Source: Nocardia amamiensis NBRC 102102 (GTDB lineage Bacteria > Actinomycetota > Actinomycetes > Mycobacteriales > Mycobacteriaceae). Taken from it: 64,000 bases of DNA. A program made the translations under genes and the position numbers. The notes under the pieces are model-generated. The model was not told the origin of the DNA. It worked only from the letters and a program-made list of their open reading frames with translations, and searched no databases. This document shows positions 42,841 to 51,717 of this stretch, in pieces; the stretch's first letter is position 1; every line of letters starts with the position of its first letter. Location: contig NZ_BDBA01000003.1 in NCBI RefSeq assembly GCF_001612745.1, positions 26,641 to 90,640 of the forward strand, read 5' to 3'.

Positions 42841-44105
42841 ACCGCCGCGTTGTCGTCACCGGACTCGGCGTCCGCGCGCCCGGTGGGTCGGGCAAGGACG
42901 AGTTCTGGAAACTGCTGTCCGAAGGCCGCACCGCGACCCGCCGGATTTCGTTCTTCGACGCCGCACCGTACCGGTCCCAGGTCGCGGGCGAAGCGGATTT
43001 CGACCCGGTGCAGGAGGGATTGTCGCCCAGGGAGATCCGGCGCATGGACCGTGCGGTGCAGTTCGCCGTGGTCTGCGCGCGGGAGGCGGTGGCCGACAGC
43101 GGACTCGACCTGGCGACGGTCGCTCCGTACCGGCTCGGCGTGAGCCTCGGCAGTGCGGTCGCCGCGGCCACCAGCCTGGAGCGCGAATATTTGGTGCTGT
43201 CGGACTCCGGGAAGAACTGGCTGGTCGACGAGTCGTATCTCTCGCCGCACATGTTCGACTACATGGTGCCCAGCGTGATGCCTGCGGAAGTGGCCTGGAG
43301 TGTGGCGGCGGAGGGGCCCGTGGCGATGGTGTCCAACGGCTGCACGTCGGGACTGGACTCGGTCGGCCACGCGGTGCAACTGATCCGCGAAGGCTCCGCC
43401 GACGTCATGCTGGCGGGCGCGTCGGACACTCCGATCACCCCGATCGTGGTGGCCTGCTTCGACGCGATCAAGGCGACCACGCCGCGCAATGACGAGGCGG
43501 AGGTGGCCTCGCGGCCGTTCGACAACTCGCGCAACGGTTTCGTGCTCGCCGAGGGCGCCGCGATGTTCGTACTCGAGGAATACGAGAGCGCACGCAAGCG
43601 CGGAGCGCACATCTACGCCGAAATCACCGGGTATGCGACCAGGTGCAACGCCTATCACATGACCGGGCTGAAGGCCGACGGCCGCGAGATGGCCGAGGCG
43701 ATCCGAGTGGCGCTGGACGAATCCAGGATCGACCCGACCGGTGTGGACTACATCAACGCGCACGGCTCCGGCACCAGGCAGAACGACCGGCACGAAACCG
43801 CGGCGGTGAAGCGCAGTCTCGGTGCGCACGCCTACGCCACGCCGATGAGCTCGATCAAGTCGATGGTCGGGCACTCGCTCGGCGCGATCGGCTCGGTCGA
43901 GATCGCGGCTTCGCTGCTGGCGCTGGAGCACCAGGTGGTGCCGCCGACGGCCAACCTGCACGAGCCCGACCCGGAATGCGATCTGGACTACGTGCCCCTG
44001 GTCGCCCGCGACCACCGGATGGACACGGTGCTCACCGTGGGCAGCGGGTTCGGCGGGTTCCAGAGCGCGATGGTGCTGCGCAAGGCGGAGGCGGTGGCGG
44101 CATGA
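42837..44105 (+). CDS. Type II PKS ketosynthase, KS-alpha
   Basis: A 422-residue chain-extending ketosynthase that condenses malonyl units on the ACP to build the poly-beta-ketone. Cys169 lies in [11 protein letters not shown], His309 in NAHGSGT, His346 in VGHSLGA; these are the catalytic residues in canonical positions. It is followed by KS-beta with a four-base overlap. No KSIII-type priming synthase is present, so an acetate starter made by KS-beta-assisted malonyl decarboxylation is expected unless priming genes lie elsewhere. Confidence 0.97.
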   Translation: MNRRVVVTGLGVRAPGGSGKDEFWKLLSEGRTATRRISFFDAAPYRSQVAGEADFDPVQEGLSPREIRRMDRAVQFAVVCAREAVADSGLDLATVAPYRLGVSLGSAVAAATSLEREYLVLSDSGKNWLVDESYLSPHMFDYMVPSVMPAEVAWSVAAEGPVAMVSNGCTSGLDSVGHAVQLIREGSADVMLAGASDTPITPIVVACFDAIKATTPRNDEAEVASRPFDNSRNGFVLAEGAAMFVLEEYESARKRGAHIYAEITGYATRCNAYHMTGLKADGREMAEAIRVALDESRIDPTGVDYINAHGSGTRQNDRHETAAVKRSLGAHAYATPMSSIKSMVGHSLGAIGSVEIAASLLALEHQVVPPTANLHEPDPECDLDYVPLVARDHRMDTVLTVGSGFGGFQSAMVLRKAEAVAA

Positions 44106-45340
44106 TCCTCGTGACCGGAATGGGGGTGCTCGCGCCGAACGGCATGGGCGTGGAGCGCTTCTGGGATGCCGTGCTGTCCGGGCGCGGCGGGATCGCGCCG
44201 CTCACCCGGTTCGACACCAGCCGCTCGGCGGCGCGGCTGGCCGGGCAGGTGGCCGATTTCGACGCGGCCGAGCATCTGCCGAGCCGGCTGCTGCCGCAGA
44301 CCGATGTCTCGACCCGGATGGCGTTGGTCGCCGCGCAGTGGGCGCTGGACGACGCGAAGGTCGACACCGCGGCGATGACCGACTACGACATGGGCGTGGT
44401 GACCGGAAACGCCTCCGGCGGTTTCGAATTCACCCACCGCGAGTTCAACAAGCTGTGGTCGCTCGGCTCCGAGCACGTCAGCGTATACGAGTCGTTCGCC
44501 TGGTTCTACGCGGTCAACACCGGCCAGATCTCGATCCGCCACGGCATGCGCGGACCGAGCAGCGCGCTGGTCGCCGAGCAGGCGGGCGGGCTGGACGCGA
44601 TCGGTCACGCCCGGCGCACCGTGCGGCGCGGCACGCCGCTGGTGGTCACCGGCGGTGTCGATTCGGCGCTGGACCCGTGGGGCTGGGCTTCGCATCTGGC
44701 CAGCGGTTCGGTCAGCGCCGCCACCGAACCCGAGCGCGCGTACCTGCCGTTCGACGTCGGCGCCGCCGGGTACGTGCCCGGCGAGGGCGGCGCGATGCTG
44801 GTCGTCGAGGACGCCACCGCCGCGCGGGCCCGCGGCGTGCCCAAGGTGCACGGCGAAATCGCTGGCTACGCTTCGACTTTCGACCCACCACCCGGCTCGG
44901 ACCGGCCGTCGGGTCTGCGCCGGGCGGCCGAACTCGCGCTGACCGATGCCGGGATGACACCCGGCGACATCGACGTGGTGTTCGCCGACGCCGCCGGCAT
45001 CCCGGAACGCGACCGCGACGAGGCCGCGGCCATCGAGGCGATCTTCGGGCCCCGCGGCGTTCCTGTCACCGCGACCAAACCCCTGACCGGCAGATTGTTC
45101 TCCGGCGCAGGCCCGCTGGACATCGTGACCGCGCTGCTGTCGGTGCGCGATTCGGTCATTCCGCCGACCGCGTACACCACCACGCTCGCCGAGGACTACC
45201 GGATCGACCTGGTTCTCGGCGCCCCGCGCGCCGCCACCGTCGGCGGTGCGCTCGTCCTCGCCCGCGGGCGCTGGGGTTTCAACTCCGCGGTCGTCGTGCG
45301 TGCCGTGTCCGATCGAGTACTTCCCGGGAGCGAATCATGA
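44102..45340 (+). CDS. Type II PKS chain-length factor, KS-beta
   Basis: A 412-residue partner of KS-alpha that sets chain length. Gln160 ([10 protein letters not shown]) occupies the active-site Cys position, the diagnostic CLF substitution. ATG 44102 overlaps the KS-alpha stop, and its own stop overlaps the ACP start, so the three are translationally coupled. The chain length made (16-, 20- or 24-carbon) cannot be read with confidence here. Gate residues would need a structural alignment with known CLFs. Confidence 0.96.
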   Translation: MILVTGMGVLAPNGMGVERFWDAVLSGRGGIAPLTRFDTSRSAARLAGQVADFDAAEHLPSRLLPQTDVSTRMALVAAQWALDDAKVDTAAMTDYDMGVVTGNASGGFEFTHREFNKLWSLGSEHVSVYESFAWFYAVNTGQISIRHGMRGPSSALVAEQAGGLDAIGHARRTVRRGTPLVVTGGVDSALDPWGWASHLASGSVSAATEPERAYLPFDVGAAGYVPGEGGAMLVVEDATAARARGVPKVHGEIAGYASTFDPPPGSDRPSGLRRAAELALTDAGMTPGDIDVVFADAAGIPERDRDEAAAIEAIFGPRGVPVTATKPLTGRLFSGAGPLDIVTALLSVRDSVIPPTAYTTTLAEDYRIDLVLGAPRAATVGGALVLARGRWGFNSAVVVRAVSDRVLPGSES

Positions 45341-45591
45341 CCATGACCATCACCGAACTACGCCGGATCCTCGTGGAATGCGCCGGCGGCGAGGATCTCG
45401 CCGAACTCGGCGGCGACATCGCCGCAGTGGAATTCGAGGAACTGGGCTACGACTCGCTCGCGCTCATCGAGACCGCGGCGCGGATCCAGCGCGACTTCGG
45501 CGTGACGATCCCGGAAGAGCAGCTCGTCGAGGTCAAGACGCCGCAAGAGCTGGTCGACATCGTGAACGCCCAACTGCAAGGTGTGGCATGA
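45337..45591 (+). CDS. Type II PKS acyl carrier protein
   Basis: An 84-residue ACP. Ser40 in the GYDSLALIE motif is the phosphopantetheine site. The typical acidic surface helix II follows (IETAARIQRDFGVTIPEEQL). The start overlaps the KS-beta stop, and its stop overlaps the aromatase/cyclase start. No phosphopantetheinyl transferase is in the window, so activation must come from a gene elsewhere. Confidence 0.95.
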   Translation: MTMTITELRRILVECAGGEDLAELGGDIAAVEFEELGYDSLALIETAARIQRDFGVTIPEEQLVEVKTPQELVDIVNAQLQGVA

Positions 45592-46520
45592 CAACCGTGA
45601 TGACCCACACGAAGGTGGTGCAGGCCGCGCCGGAGGTGGTCTACGACCTGGTCGCCGACGTGACCCGCTGGCCGGTGATCTTCGCGCCGAGCGTGCTGGT
45701 GCGCCACCTGCACCGCGGCCAGGACGAGGAGCGGTTCCGGCTGTGGGCCACAGTGAACGGCGTGGTGCGGAACTGGACCTCGCGGCGCGTGCTGGACGCC
45801 GGGCAGCGCCGCATCGTCTTCGAGCAGGAGCGCAGCCAGGCGCCGATCGCGTCCATGGGCGGCGGCTGGTCGTTCCGCGAGGTCGGTACCGGCGCGACGA
45901 AAGTCACCCTGGATCACCACTTCACCGTGGTGGACGGCGCCGACCCCGAGCAGGTCGCCGCGGCGGTGGACCGCAACAGCGAGACCGAACTCGCGGCGCT
46001 GGCCCGCATCGCGGAGCTGGGACACCCGGTCGAGGATGTCGTCCACACCTTCGAAGACACGGTGACGCTGCAATGCTCGGCCGCCGAGGTGTACGACTTC
46101 GTCTATCACAGCGAGCGGTGGCCCGAGCACGTCCCGCACGTCAGCCGGATCGAGCTCACCGAGGACGACGACGGCGTGCAGCTGATGGAGATGGACACGG
46201 TGACCGCGGGAGGCATCCCGCATACCACCAAGTCGGTGCGGGTGTGCGTCCCCGGTGAGCGGATCGACTACAAGCAGCTGCTGCCACCAGCGATGCTCTT
46301 CGGGCACAGCGGCGCGTGGGAATTCGCGGAGGGCCCGGGCGGCGCGATGGTCACCGCACGGCACACCGTCGCGATCAATCCCGACGCCGCACGCGAGATT
46401 CTCGGCGCTGAAACGGATCTCGCCGACGCCCGTGCCTATTTGACCGAAGCATTGTCCACCAACAGCCGCAATACGCTGCTGTGCGCGGTGCGCTACGCCG
46501 AAACGAAGTCGCCGACATGA
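45588..46520 (+). CDS. Didomain polyketide aromatase/cyclase
   Basis: A 310-residue protein of two SRPBCC (START-like) domains: residues 1-145 (VVQAAPEVVYDLVADVTRWPVIFAPSV) and 150-300 (TVTLQCSAAEVYDFVYHSERWPEHVPHV). Didomain ARO/CYC enzymes usually fold and aromatise the first ring of C9-reduced chains. A ketoreductase at 56423 in the cluster fits that rule. The 4-base overlap with ACP supports co-translation. Confidence 0.93.
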   Translation: MTTVMTHTKVVQAAPEVVYDLVADVTRWPVIFAPSVLVRHLHRGQDEERFRLWATVNGVVRNWTSRRVLDAGQRRIVFEQERSQAPIASMGGGWSFREVGTGATKVTLDHHFTVVDGADPEQVAAAVDRNSETELAALARIAELGHPVEDVVHTFEDTVTLQCSAAEVYDFVYHSERWPEHVPHVSRIELTEDDDGVQLMEMDTVTAGGIPHTTKSVRVCVPGERIDYKQLLPPAMLFGHSGAWEFAEGPGGAMVTARHTVAINPDAAREILGAETDLADARAYLTEALSTNSRNTLLCAVRYAETKSPT

Positions 46521-47443
46521 CGGCCACCGAAACGTCCGCGGTGCCCACCGTCACCGAGATCGCCGACGGCGTCTACGCCTACACCCACAGCCGCGGCGGC
46601 TGGTGTGTGAGCAACGCCGGTGTGCTGGTCGGCCCGGCTGGCGCGGTGGTGATCGACACGCTGGCGACCGAGGGACGCACCCGCGCCCTGGTCGAGTTCG
46701 TCGACGGGCTCGGCGCAGGCCCGGCCCGCACGATCGTGAACACCCACCACCACGGTGACCACAATTTCGGCAACCACCTGTTCGGGCCGGCCGCCGTCGT
46801 GATCGGCCACGACCGGATCCGGCCCGAGATGATCGAAACCGGTCTGGCGCTGACGAAGCTGTGGCCGGGCGTGGACTGGGGCGACGTCCGAGTCACGTTG
46901 CCGGGCATCACCTTCGGCGACCAGCTGACCCTGCACGTGGGCGAACGGCGGGTCGAGCTCATCCATCTCGGTCCCGCCGCGCACACCAGCAATGACGTGG
47001 CGGCCTGGCTGCCCGAGGAGCGCGTGCTGTTCGCCGGGGACCTGGTGATGTCGGGCGCGGCGCCGTTCTGCCTGATGGGATCGGTCAGCGGGTCCATCGC
47101 CGCGGTGCGGCGGCTGGTCGCGCTCGGCGCCGAGACGGTCGTCGCCGGGCACGGTCCGGTGACCGGCCCGGAGATCTTCGACCAGACATTGCGATATCTG
47201 CGGTGGGTGCAGGATCTGGCGGCGGAGGGACGCACGCTGGGTTTGCCGCCGCTGGCCATCGCGCTGGAGGCCGACCACGGCGAGTTCGCCGAGCTGGTCG
47301 ACCAGGAGCGGCTGGTCGGCAACCTGTACCGGGCGGACGCCGAACTGTCCGGCGGCCCGCTCGGCGAACCGCTGGACGTGCTGACCATCTTCGACGAGAT
47401 GGTGCTCTACAACGGCGGGCAGGTGCCGGCATGCCTGGCGTGA
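46517..47443 (+). CDS. MBL-fold hydrolase, probable polyketide cyclase
   Basis: A 308-residue metallo-beta-lactamase fold protein with the full metal site: NTHHHGDHNFGNH (HxHxDH) and later LIHLGPAAHTSNDVAAW (His), FAGDLV (Asp) and VVAGHGPVTG (His). In actinorhodin biosynthesis an MBL-fold enzyme (ActIV) closes the second ring and releases the chain from the ACP. The same role is plausible here. The start overlaps the aromatase/cyclase stop by four bases. Its position in the core operon supports a cyclase over an unrelated lactamase. Confidence 0.85.
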   Translation: MTATETSAVPTVTEIADGVYAYTHSRGGWCVSNAGVLVGPAGAVVIDTLATEGRTRALVEFVDGLGAGPARTIVNTHHHGDHNFGNHLFGPAAVVIGHDRIRPEMIETGLALTKLWPGVDWGDVRVTLPGITFGDQLTLHVGERRVELIHLGPAAHTSNDVAAWLPEERVLFAGDLVMSGAAPFCLMGSVSGSIAAVRRLVALGAETVVAGHGPVTGPEIFDQTLRYLRWVQDLAAEGRTLGLPPLAIALEADHGEFAELVDQERLVGNLYRADAELSGGPLGEPLDVLTIFDEMVLYNGGQVPACLA

Positions 47444-48684
47444 GCACCGAGTCGGTGCGGGTCTGCGTGATCGGCGGCGGACCCGCCGGACTGATGACCG
47501 GGCTGCTGCTTGCCCGTTCCGGCGTGGATGTGCTCGTGCTGGAGAAGCATCCGGACTTCCTGCGCGATTTCCGGGGCGACACGGTGCACACCTCGACGCT
47601 GCTCGCGATGGACGAACTCGGCTTGGCCGAGGAGTTCCTCGCGCTGCCGCACGTCGAGCTGCCACAGCTGCCGATGGCGACGGCGACCGGTCCGGTGGTG
47701 TTCGCCGACTTCAGCACGCTGCCAGGGCGTTTCCCGTTCGTGGCCTTCATGCCGCAGTGGGACGTCTTGAACTTCCTGGCCGATGCGGGCCGCCGCTACC
47801 CCGGGTTCCGGTTGGTGCAGCAGGCGGAGGTCACGGAGCTGATCCAGCACGACGGTGTGGTGGTCGGGGCACGGGCCCGAACTCCCGAGAGAGCGCTGGA
47901 GATCACCGCCGATCTGGTGATCGCCGCCGACGGACGCCATTCGATCGTGCGCCGATCGGGGCTGCTCGAGGTCGCCGCCAGCGCCGCCCCGATGGACGTG
48001 CTGTGGTTCCGGGTGACCAAGCCCGAGGGTGAGCGCCTGCCCACGGTCCGCAGTGGAAAAGGGTTCTTCATCGTCTGTATCGACCGTGGGGACTATCTCC
48101 AGGTCGCGTACATGATCCCGAAGGGCGGCTTCGCGACCATCCGGGACGCGGGGCTGTCGCGGTTCCGTGCGGATCTCGCCGCCATCTATCCCGTGCTCGC
48201 GCCGCATTTGGACGCCGAAATCCTGGACTGGGACGACGTGAAGCCGCTCGACGTCCGGGTGGATCGGCTGCGCCGCTGGTACCGGCCGGGGCTGGTCGCG
48301 ATCGGGGACGCGGCGCACGCGATGTCTCCAGCGGGCGGCGTCGGGATCAATCTCGCGGTGCAGGACGCCATCGCGGCAGCCCGGCTGCTCGCACCGATCC
48401 TCACCACCGGCGCGACACCGGCTACGGCCGCGCTGCGCACCATTCAGCGGCGTCGCGAATTCCCCATGCGGGTGGTGCAATTCGCGCAACTGCGCCTGCT
48501 GTCGGACCTCTATCCCAGCGCCGGACGTCCCGGCACCGACAAACCGCTGCTCGTCCGTCTGCTCCGGCGCTTCCCCCGCCTGCCCCGCCTGGTGGCCCGG
48601 GTGATCGGACTCGGCATCCGCCCCGAGCCCGTCCCTCCCGCGACCGGAACCGTCACGGCCCTCACGAACTCCAGGGAGAACTGA
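47431..48684 (+). CDS. FAD-dependent aromatic hydroxylase (group A monooxygenase)
   Basis: A 417-residue flavoprotein. The N-terminal Rossmann motif is CVIGGGPAGLMTGLLLARSG, the DG motif VIAADGRHSIVR, and the FAD ribityl motif IGDAAHAMSPAGGVGINLAVQDA. It resembles hydroxylases of the UbiH/PHBH group that oxidise aromatic polyketide rings. ATG 47431 is used; GTG 47440 is possible, overlapping the MBL stop. It overlaps the preceding gene and probably belongs to the core operon. Confidence 0.9.
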   Translation: MPGVSTESVRVCVIGGGPAGLMTGLLLARSGVDVLVLEKHPDFLRDFRGDTVHTSTLLAMDELGLAEEFLALPHVELPQLPMATATGPVVFADFSTLPGRFPFVAFMPQWDVLNFLADAGRRYPGFRLVQQAEVTELIQHDGVVVGARARTPERALEITADLVIAADGRHSIVRRSGLLEVAASAAPMDVLWFRVTKPEGERLPTVRSGKGFFIVCIDRGDYLQVAYMIPKGGFATIRDAGLSRFRADLAAIYPVLAPHLDAEILDWDDVKPLDVRVDRLRRWYRPGLVAIGDAAHAMSPAGGVGINLAVQDAIAAARLLAPILTTGATPATAALRTIQRRREFPMRVVQFAQLRLLSDLYPSAGRPGTDKPLLVRLLRRFPRLPRLVARVIGLGIRPEPVPPATGTVTALTNSREN

Positions 48685-48686
48685 TC

Positions 48687-49448
48687 GTGTCGACCTACCT
48701 GCTCATCCACGGCGCCTTCCACGGAGGTTGGGTCTGGCAGCGGGTCACCCCGCTGCTCGAGGACGCCGGGCACCGCGTCCTCGCCCCCTCGCTCGTCGGT
48801 CTCGGCGACCGCGCCCATCTGCTCACGGCCGACGTCGGCCTCGACACCCAGGTCCGCGACCTGATCGACCTGGTCACCGCCGAGGACCTGACCGACATCG
48901 TCCTGGTCGGCCACAGCTACGCCGCCATCGTCGTCACCGCGCTGGCCGACGCCGTACCGGACCGCATCGCCGAACTCGTCTACATCGACACCTTCGTCCC
49001 CCGCGACGGCGAAGCGGTGGCCGACATCATGCCCGGCATGGTCGAGGCCTTCGTCGCCGCGGCCGCCACCCACGGCGACGGCTGGCGAGTGCCGCCCCAG
49101 ACCGAACCCATGGATGACGGCGGACTGTACGGCGTCACCGAGGAACCCGACCTCAGCTGGCTGGCCTCGCTGCAGACGCCGCAATCGCTGAAGACTTTCC
49201 AACAGCCGATGAAACTGACGAATCCCCTGGCGCTCGAGTCCATTCCGGTGTCCCACGTCTACTGCAGCGAAGGCGGCGAGGCCTTCAAGGCCATGCGCAC
49301 CGCCATGCCCCGCACCCTGCCACCCACCGACCTACCGCCCGACCGGCTCCTGGTCCTGCCGACCGGCCACGACTGCATGATCACCATGCCACGCGAATCG
49401 GCCGCACATCTCCTCGCCCTGGCGCCTCGTCCAGCAGCCGCACCATAG
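48687..49448 (+). CDS. Alpha/beta hydrolase
   Basis: A 253-residue hydrolase starting at GTG 48687. It has LLIHGAFHGGWVWQRV (oxyanion region), the nucleophile elbow GHSYAA (Ser is the nucleophile), IDTFVPRDGEAV, and the catalytic His in LLVLPTGHDCMITMPRE. It resembles small esterases/hydrolases of the salicylate-esterase-like (methylesterase) branch. In the cluster it could hydrolyse a lactone or ester produced by the Baeyer-Villiger enzyme; this is inferred from position. It is 2 bases after the FAD hydroxylase. Confidence 0.87.
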   Translation: MSTYLLIHGAFHGGWVWQRVTPLLEDAGHRVLAPSLVGLGDRAHLLTADVGLDTQVRDLIDLVTAEDLTDIVLVGHSYAAIVVTALADAVPDRIAELVYIDTFVPRDGEAVADIMPGMVEAFVAAAATHGDGWRVPPQTEPMDDGGLYGVTEEPDLSWLASLQTPQSLKTFQQPMKLTNPLALESIPVSHVYCSEGGEAFKAMRTAMPRTLPPTDLPPDRLLVLPTGHDCMITMPRESAAHLLALAPRPAAAP

Positions 49449-49612
49449 CCTCGGTTCGGCGGACAGTGCGCAACACTCGATGCGGGTCGATCTCCTCCGG
49501 GGGAGATCGGCCCGCATTCGTCATGTCCAACCCGGTAAGGACTCGTTGTAGGCGGTGCGCGGCCGGTACCTCGCCAGCTTCTCCAGTCTCGCCGGCCGTC
49601 GATGCTGTAGCC

Positions 49613-49644
49613 GGTCTCGAGCGGAGTCGAGCACGCTCGAGACC
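49613..49644. promoter_or_regulatory. TCGAG repeats and inverted repeat before the BVMO gene
   Basis: TCGAG occurs at 49617, 49627 and 49637 (10-base period). The outer copies sit in a perfect 11-base inverted repeat GGTCTCGAGCG / CGCTCGAGACC (49613-49623, 49634-49644). It lies 38 bases before the BVMO start and resembles a SARP-type box. Confidence 0.55.
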
Positions 49645-49681
49645 GACACTGCAACCGAGGAACGCTGGGTGGGATGTGACC

Positions 49682-51580
49682 ATGCTCGAGCCGATCGATG
49701 TCGATGATGAAACGCTACGCGCGTATGTGGCCGACGCGCAGATACCCGCGCTGCTCATGACCGTCGCGCACCTCACCGGCGACTATTCCTTGCTGCGCGC
49801 GGAGTATCGGCCGGCCATGTCGTCCCAGCCGCGAGGTGGCCTCCCCGAGGTTGTGGAAGCCGATGTGCGAGAACAGGCGTCGCAGGCGTTGGTCCGGCTT
49901 CGTGAGGGCGATATCGAGGTGCCGCCCGCGCCGGAACCGGACCGACTGCGGCGTATTACCAGCTGGGCCCTGGGATCGGATACCGAGGAACTGGTGCCGC
50001 TGCTGGCCGAGCAGATCCTGCTCGCCGGCGCCGACCCGAAAGCGCCGACGTGGACGAAGGCGCGGTTGGCCCCGGGCCGGGAGTTCCGGGTGGCGATCAT
50101 CGGCGCCGGGCTGAGCGGGCTGCTCGCCGGCTACCGGCTCGCCCAGGCCGGTGTGCCGTTCACGATCTACGAGAAGAACTCCGGCCTCGGCGGAACATGG
50201 TTCGCCAACACCTACCCGGGCTGCCGCGTCGACGTCCCCAGCCATCTCTACAGCTACTCGTTCGCCCCGAGACTCGATTGGCCGCACCACTACTGCACCC
50301 AGGACATGGTGCTCGACTACCTCCGCGACTTCGCTCACCAGAACGGACTGGTCGAACACATTCGGTTCGGTGTCGAGGTCACCGCGATGACGTGGGAGGA
50401 GAAGTCGTCGTCGTGGCGGCTCACCCTGCGCACCGCGACGGGGGCCGCTGGCGCGGTGTATGACAGTGTGGTCAGCGCGGTCGGTCAGCTGAGCCGACCA
50501 CGCCTGCCCGCCATCGAAGGTCGCGACGATTTCGCCGGACCCGCGTTCCACACCGCCGAATGGGACCACTCGGTCGATCTCGCAGGCAAGCGCGTCGCGG
50601 TCATCGGAACCGGTGCCAGCGGCTTCCAGATCGTTCCCGAGATCGCCGAGACAGCGGCCGAAGTCCTGGTCTTCCAGCGGAACCCGCCCTGGCTGCGACC
50701 GACTCCGCAGCTGCGCCAACCCATATCGGCAAGTGCGCAATGGCTGTTTCGGCATGTGCCGTACTACGCGCAGTGGTACCGCTTCTGGCTCTCCACACCG
50801 GGCCTGCGCGGCCTGCTGGACAGCTGGACTGTCGACCCCGCATACCCGCCGACCGAACGAGCGGTATCGGCGGCAAATGAGCGGTTGCGCTCACTGCTGC
50901 TGGCCGCAATGGAGACCCAGCTGGCGGACGCACCTGAGATTCGCGAGCATGTGGTGCCGCAGTATCCCGTCGGCGCCAAGCGCCCGCTGTGCGACGACGG
51001 TCGATGGGTGGCCACGCTCAAGCGGAACGATGTGCGGCTGGTGACCGAGCCGATCGAGCGGATCACGCCGCGCGGCGTTCTCACGGGAAACCACGAGTCC
51101 GAAGTGGACGTGATCGTGTATGCGACCGGGTTCGAGGCGTCGCGTTTCCTGGCCCCGATGTCGGTCACCGGCCGCCGAGGTCTGGACCTGCACGCGATGT
51201 GGGACGGCGCGCCACGCGCGTATCTGGGCATGACCATCCCCGGCTTCCCGAACCTGTTCTGCCTCTACGGCCCCAACACCAATATTGTCGGGCAGGGCGG
51301 CAGCATCATCTATTTCTCCGAGTGCGCGGTCGGCTACCTCCTCGACGCCGTGCGCCTGCTCCTGGCCACCGGGCAGCGTGCGCTGGACGTCCGCAAAGAC
51401 GTGTACGACGACTTCGGCGCGTGGGTCGACCGCGGCAACGAGAACCGCGCGTGGGGCTTCTCGACAAGATCCGGCTGGTACAACGAGGGTGGTCGCTCAG
51501 CGACGAACTGGCCCTACTCGGCCGACGAGTACTGGCGGAGAACCCAGCACGTCGACCCCGCCGACTACGACATCTCCTAG
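49682..51580 (+). CDS. Baeyer-Villiger-type flavin monooxygenase
   Basis: A 632-residue flavoprotein with two Rossmann motifs (IIGAGLSGLLAGYRL; VIGTGASGFQIVPEI) around the BVMO fingerprint FAGPAFHTAEWDHS, matching F-x-G-x-x-x-H-x-x-x-W. GGTWFANTYPGCRVDVPSHLYS is also typical. These enzymes insert oxygen beside a ketone, giving esters or lactones, and need NADPH and FAD. An extra N-terminal domain (about 1-130) precedes the core. ATG 49682 (GTG 49676 alternative). With the hydrolase and P450, a ring-opening or rearrangement step in the polyketide is suggested. Confidence 0.9.
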   Translation: MLEPIDVDDETLRAYVADAQIPALLMTVAHLTGDYSLLRAEYRPAMSSQPRGGLPEVVEADVREQASQALVRLREGDIEVPPAPEPDRLRRITSWALGSDTEELVPLLAEQILLAGADPKAPTWTKARLAPGREFRVAIIGAGLSGLLAGYRLAQAGVPFTIYEKNSGLGGTWFANTYPGCRVDVPSHLYSYSFAPRLDWPHHYCTQDMVLDYLRDFAHQNGLVEHIRFGVEVTAMTWEEKSSSWRLTLRTATGAAGAVYDSVVSAVGQLSRPRLPAIEGRDDFAGPAFHTAEWDHSVDLAGKRVAVIGTGASGFQIVPEIAETAAEVLVFQRNPPWLRPTPQLRQPISASAQWLFRHVPYYAQWYRFWLSTPGLRGLLDSWTVDPAYPPTERAVSAANERLRSLLLAAMETQLADAPEIREHVVPQYPVGAKRPLCDDGRWVATLKRNDVRLVTEPIERITPRGVLTGNHESEVDVIVYATGFEASRFLAPMSVTGRRGLDLHAMWDGAPRAYLGMTIPGFPNLFCLYGPNTNIVGQGGSIIYFSECAVGYLLDAVRLLLATGQRALDVRKDVYDDFGAWVDRGNENRAWGFSTRSGWYNEGGRSATNWPYSADEYWRRTQHVDPADYDIS

Positions 51581-51717
51581 TACGGATTTCGTTGCGGTCG
51601 GTCCGATGCCGACGTACCCGGCCGCTTCCGCCTGCCTCCCGGGACCCGCGCCGATAGCGGAACGTCGCGCCCTCCTCGGCGTGCAGGCTGACTTCTCCGT
51701 CGCGGCGGTACTTGCTG

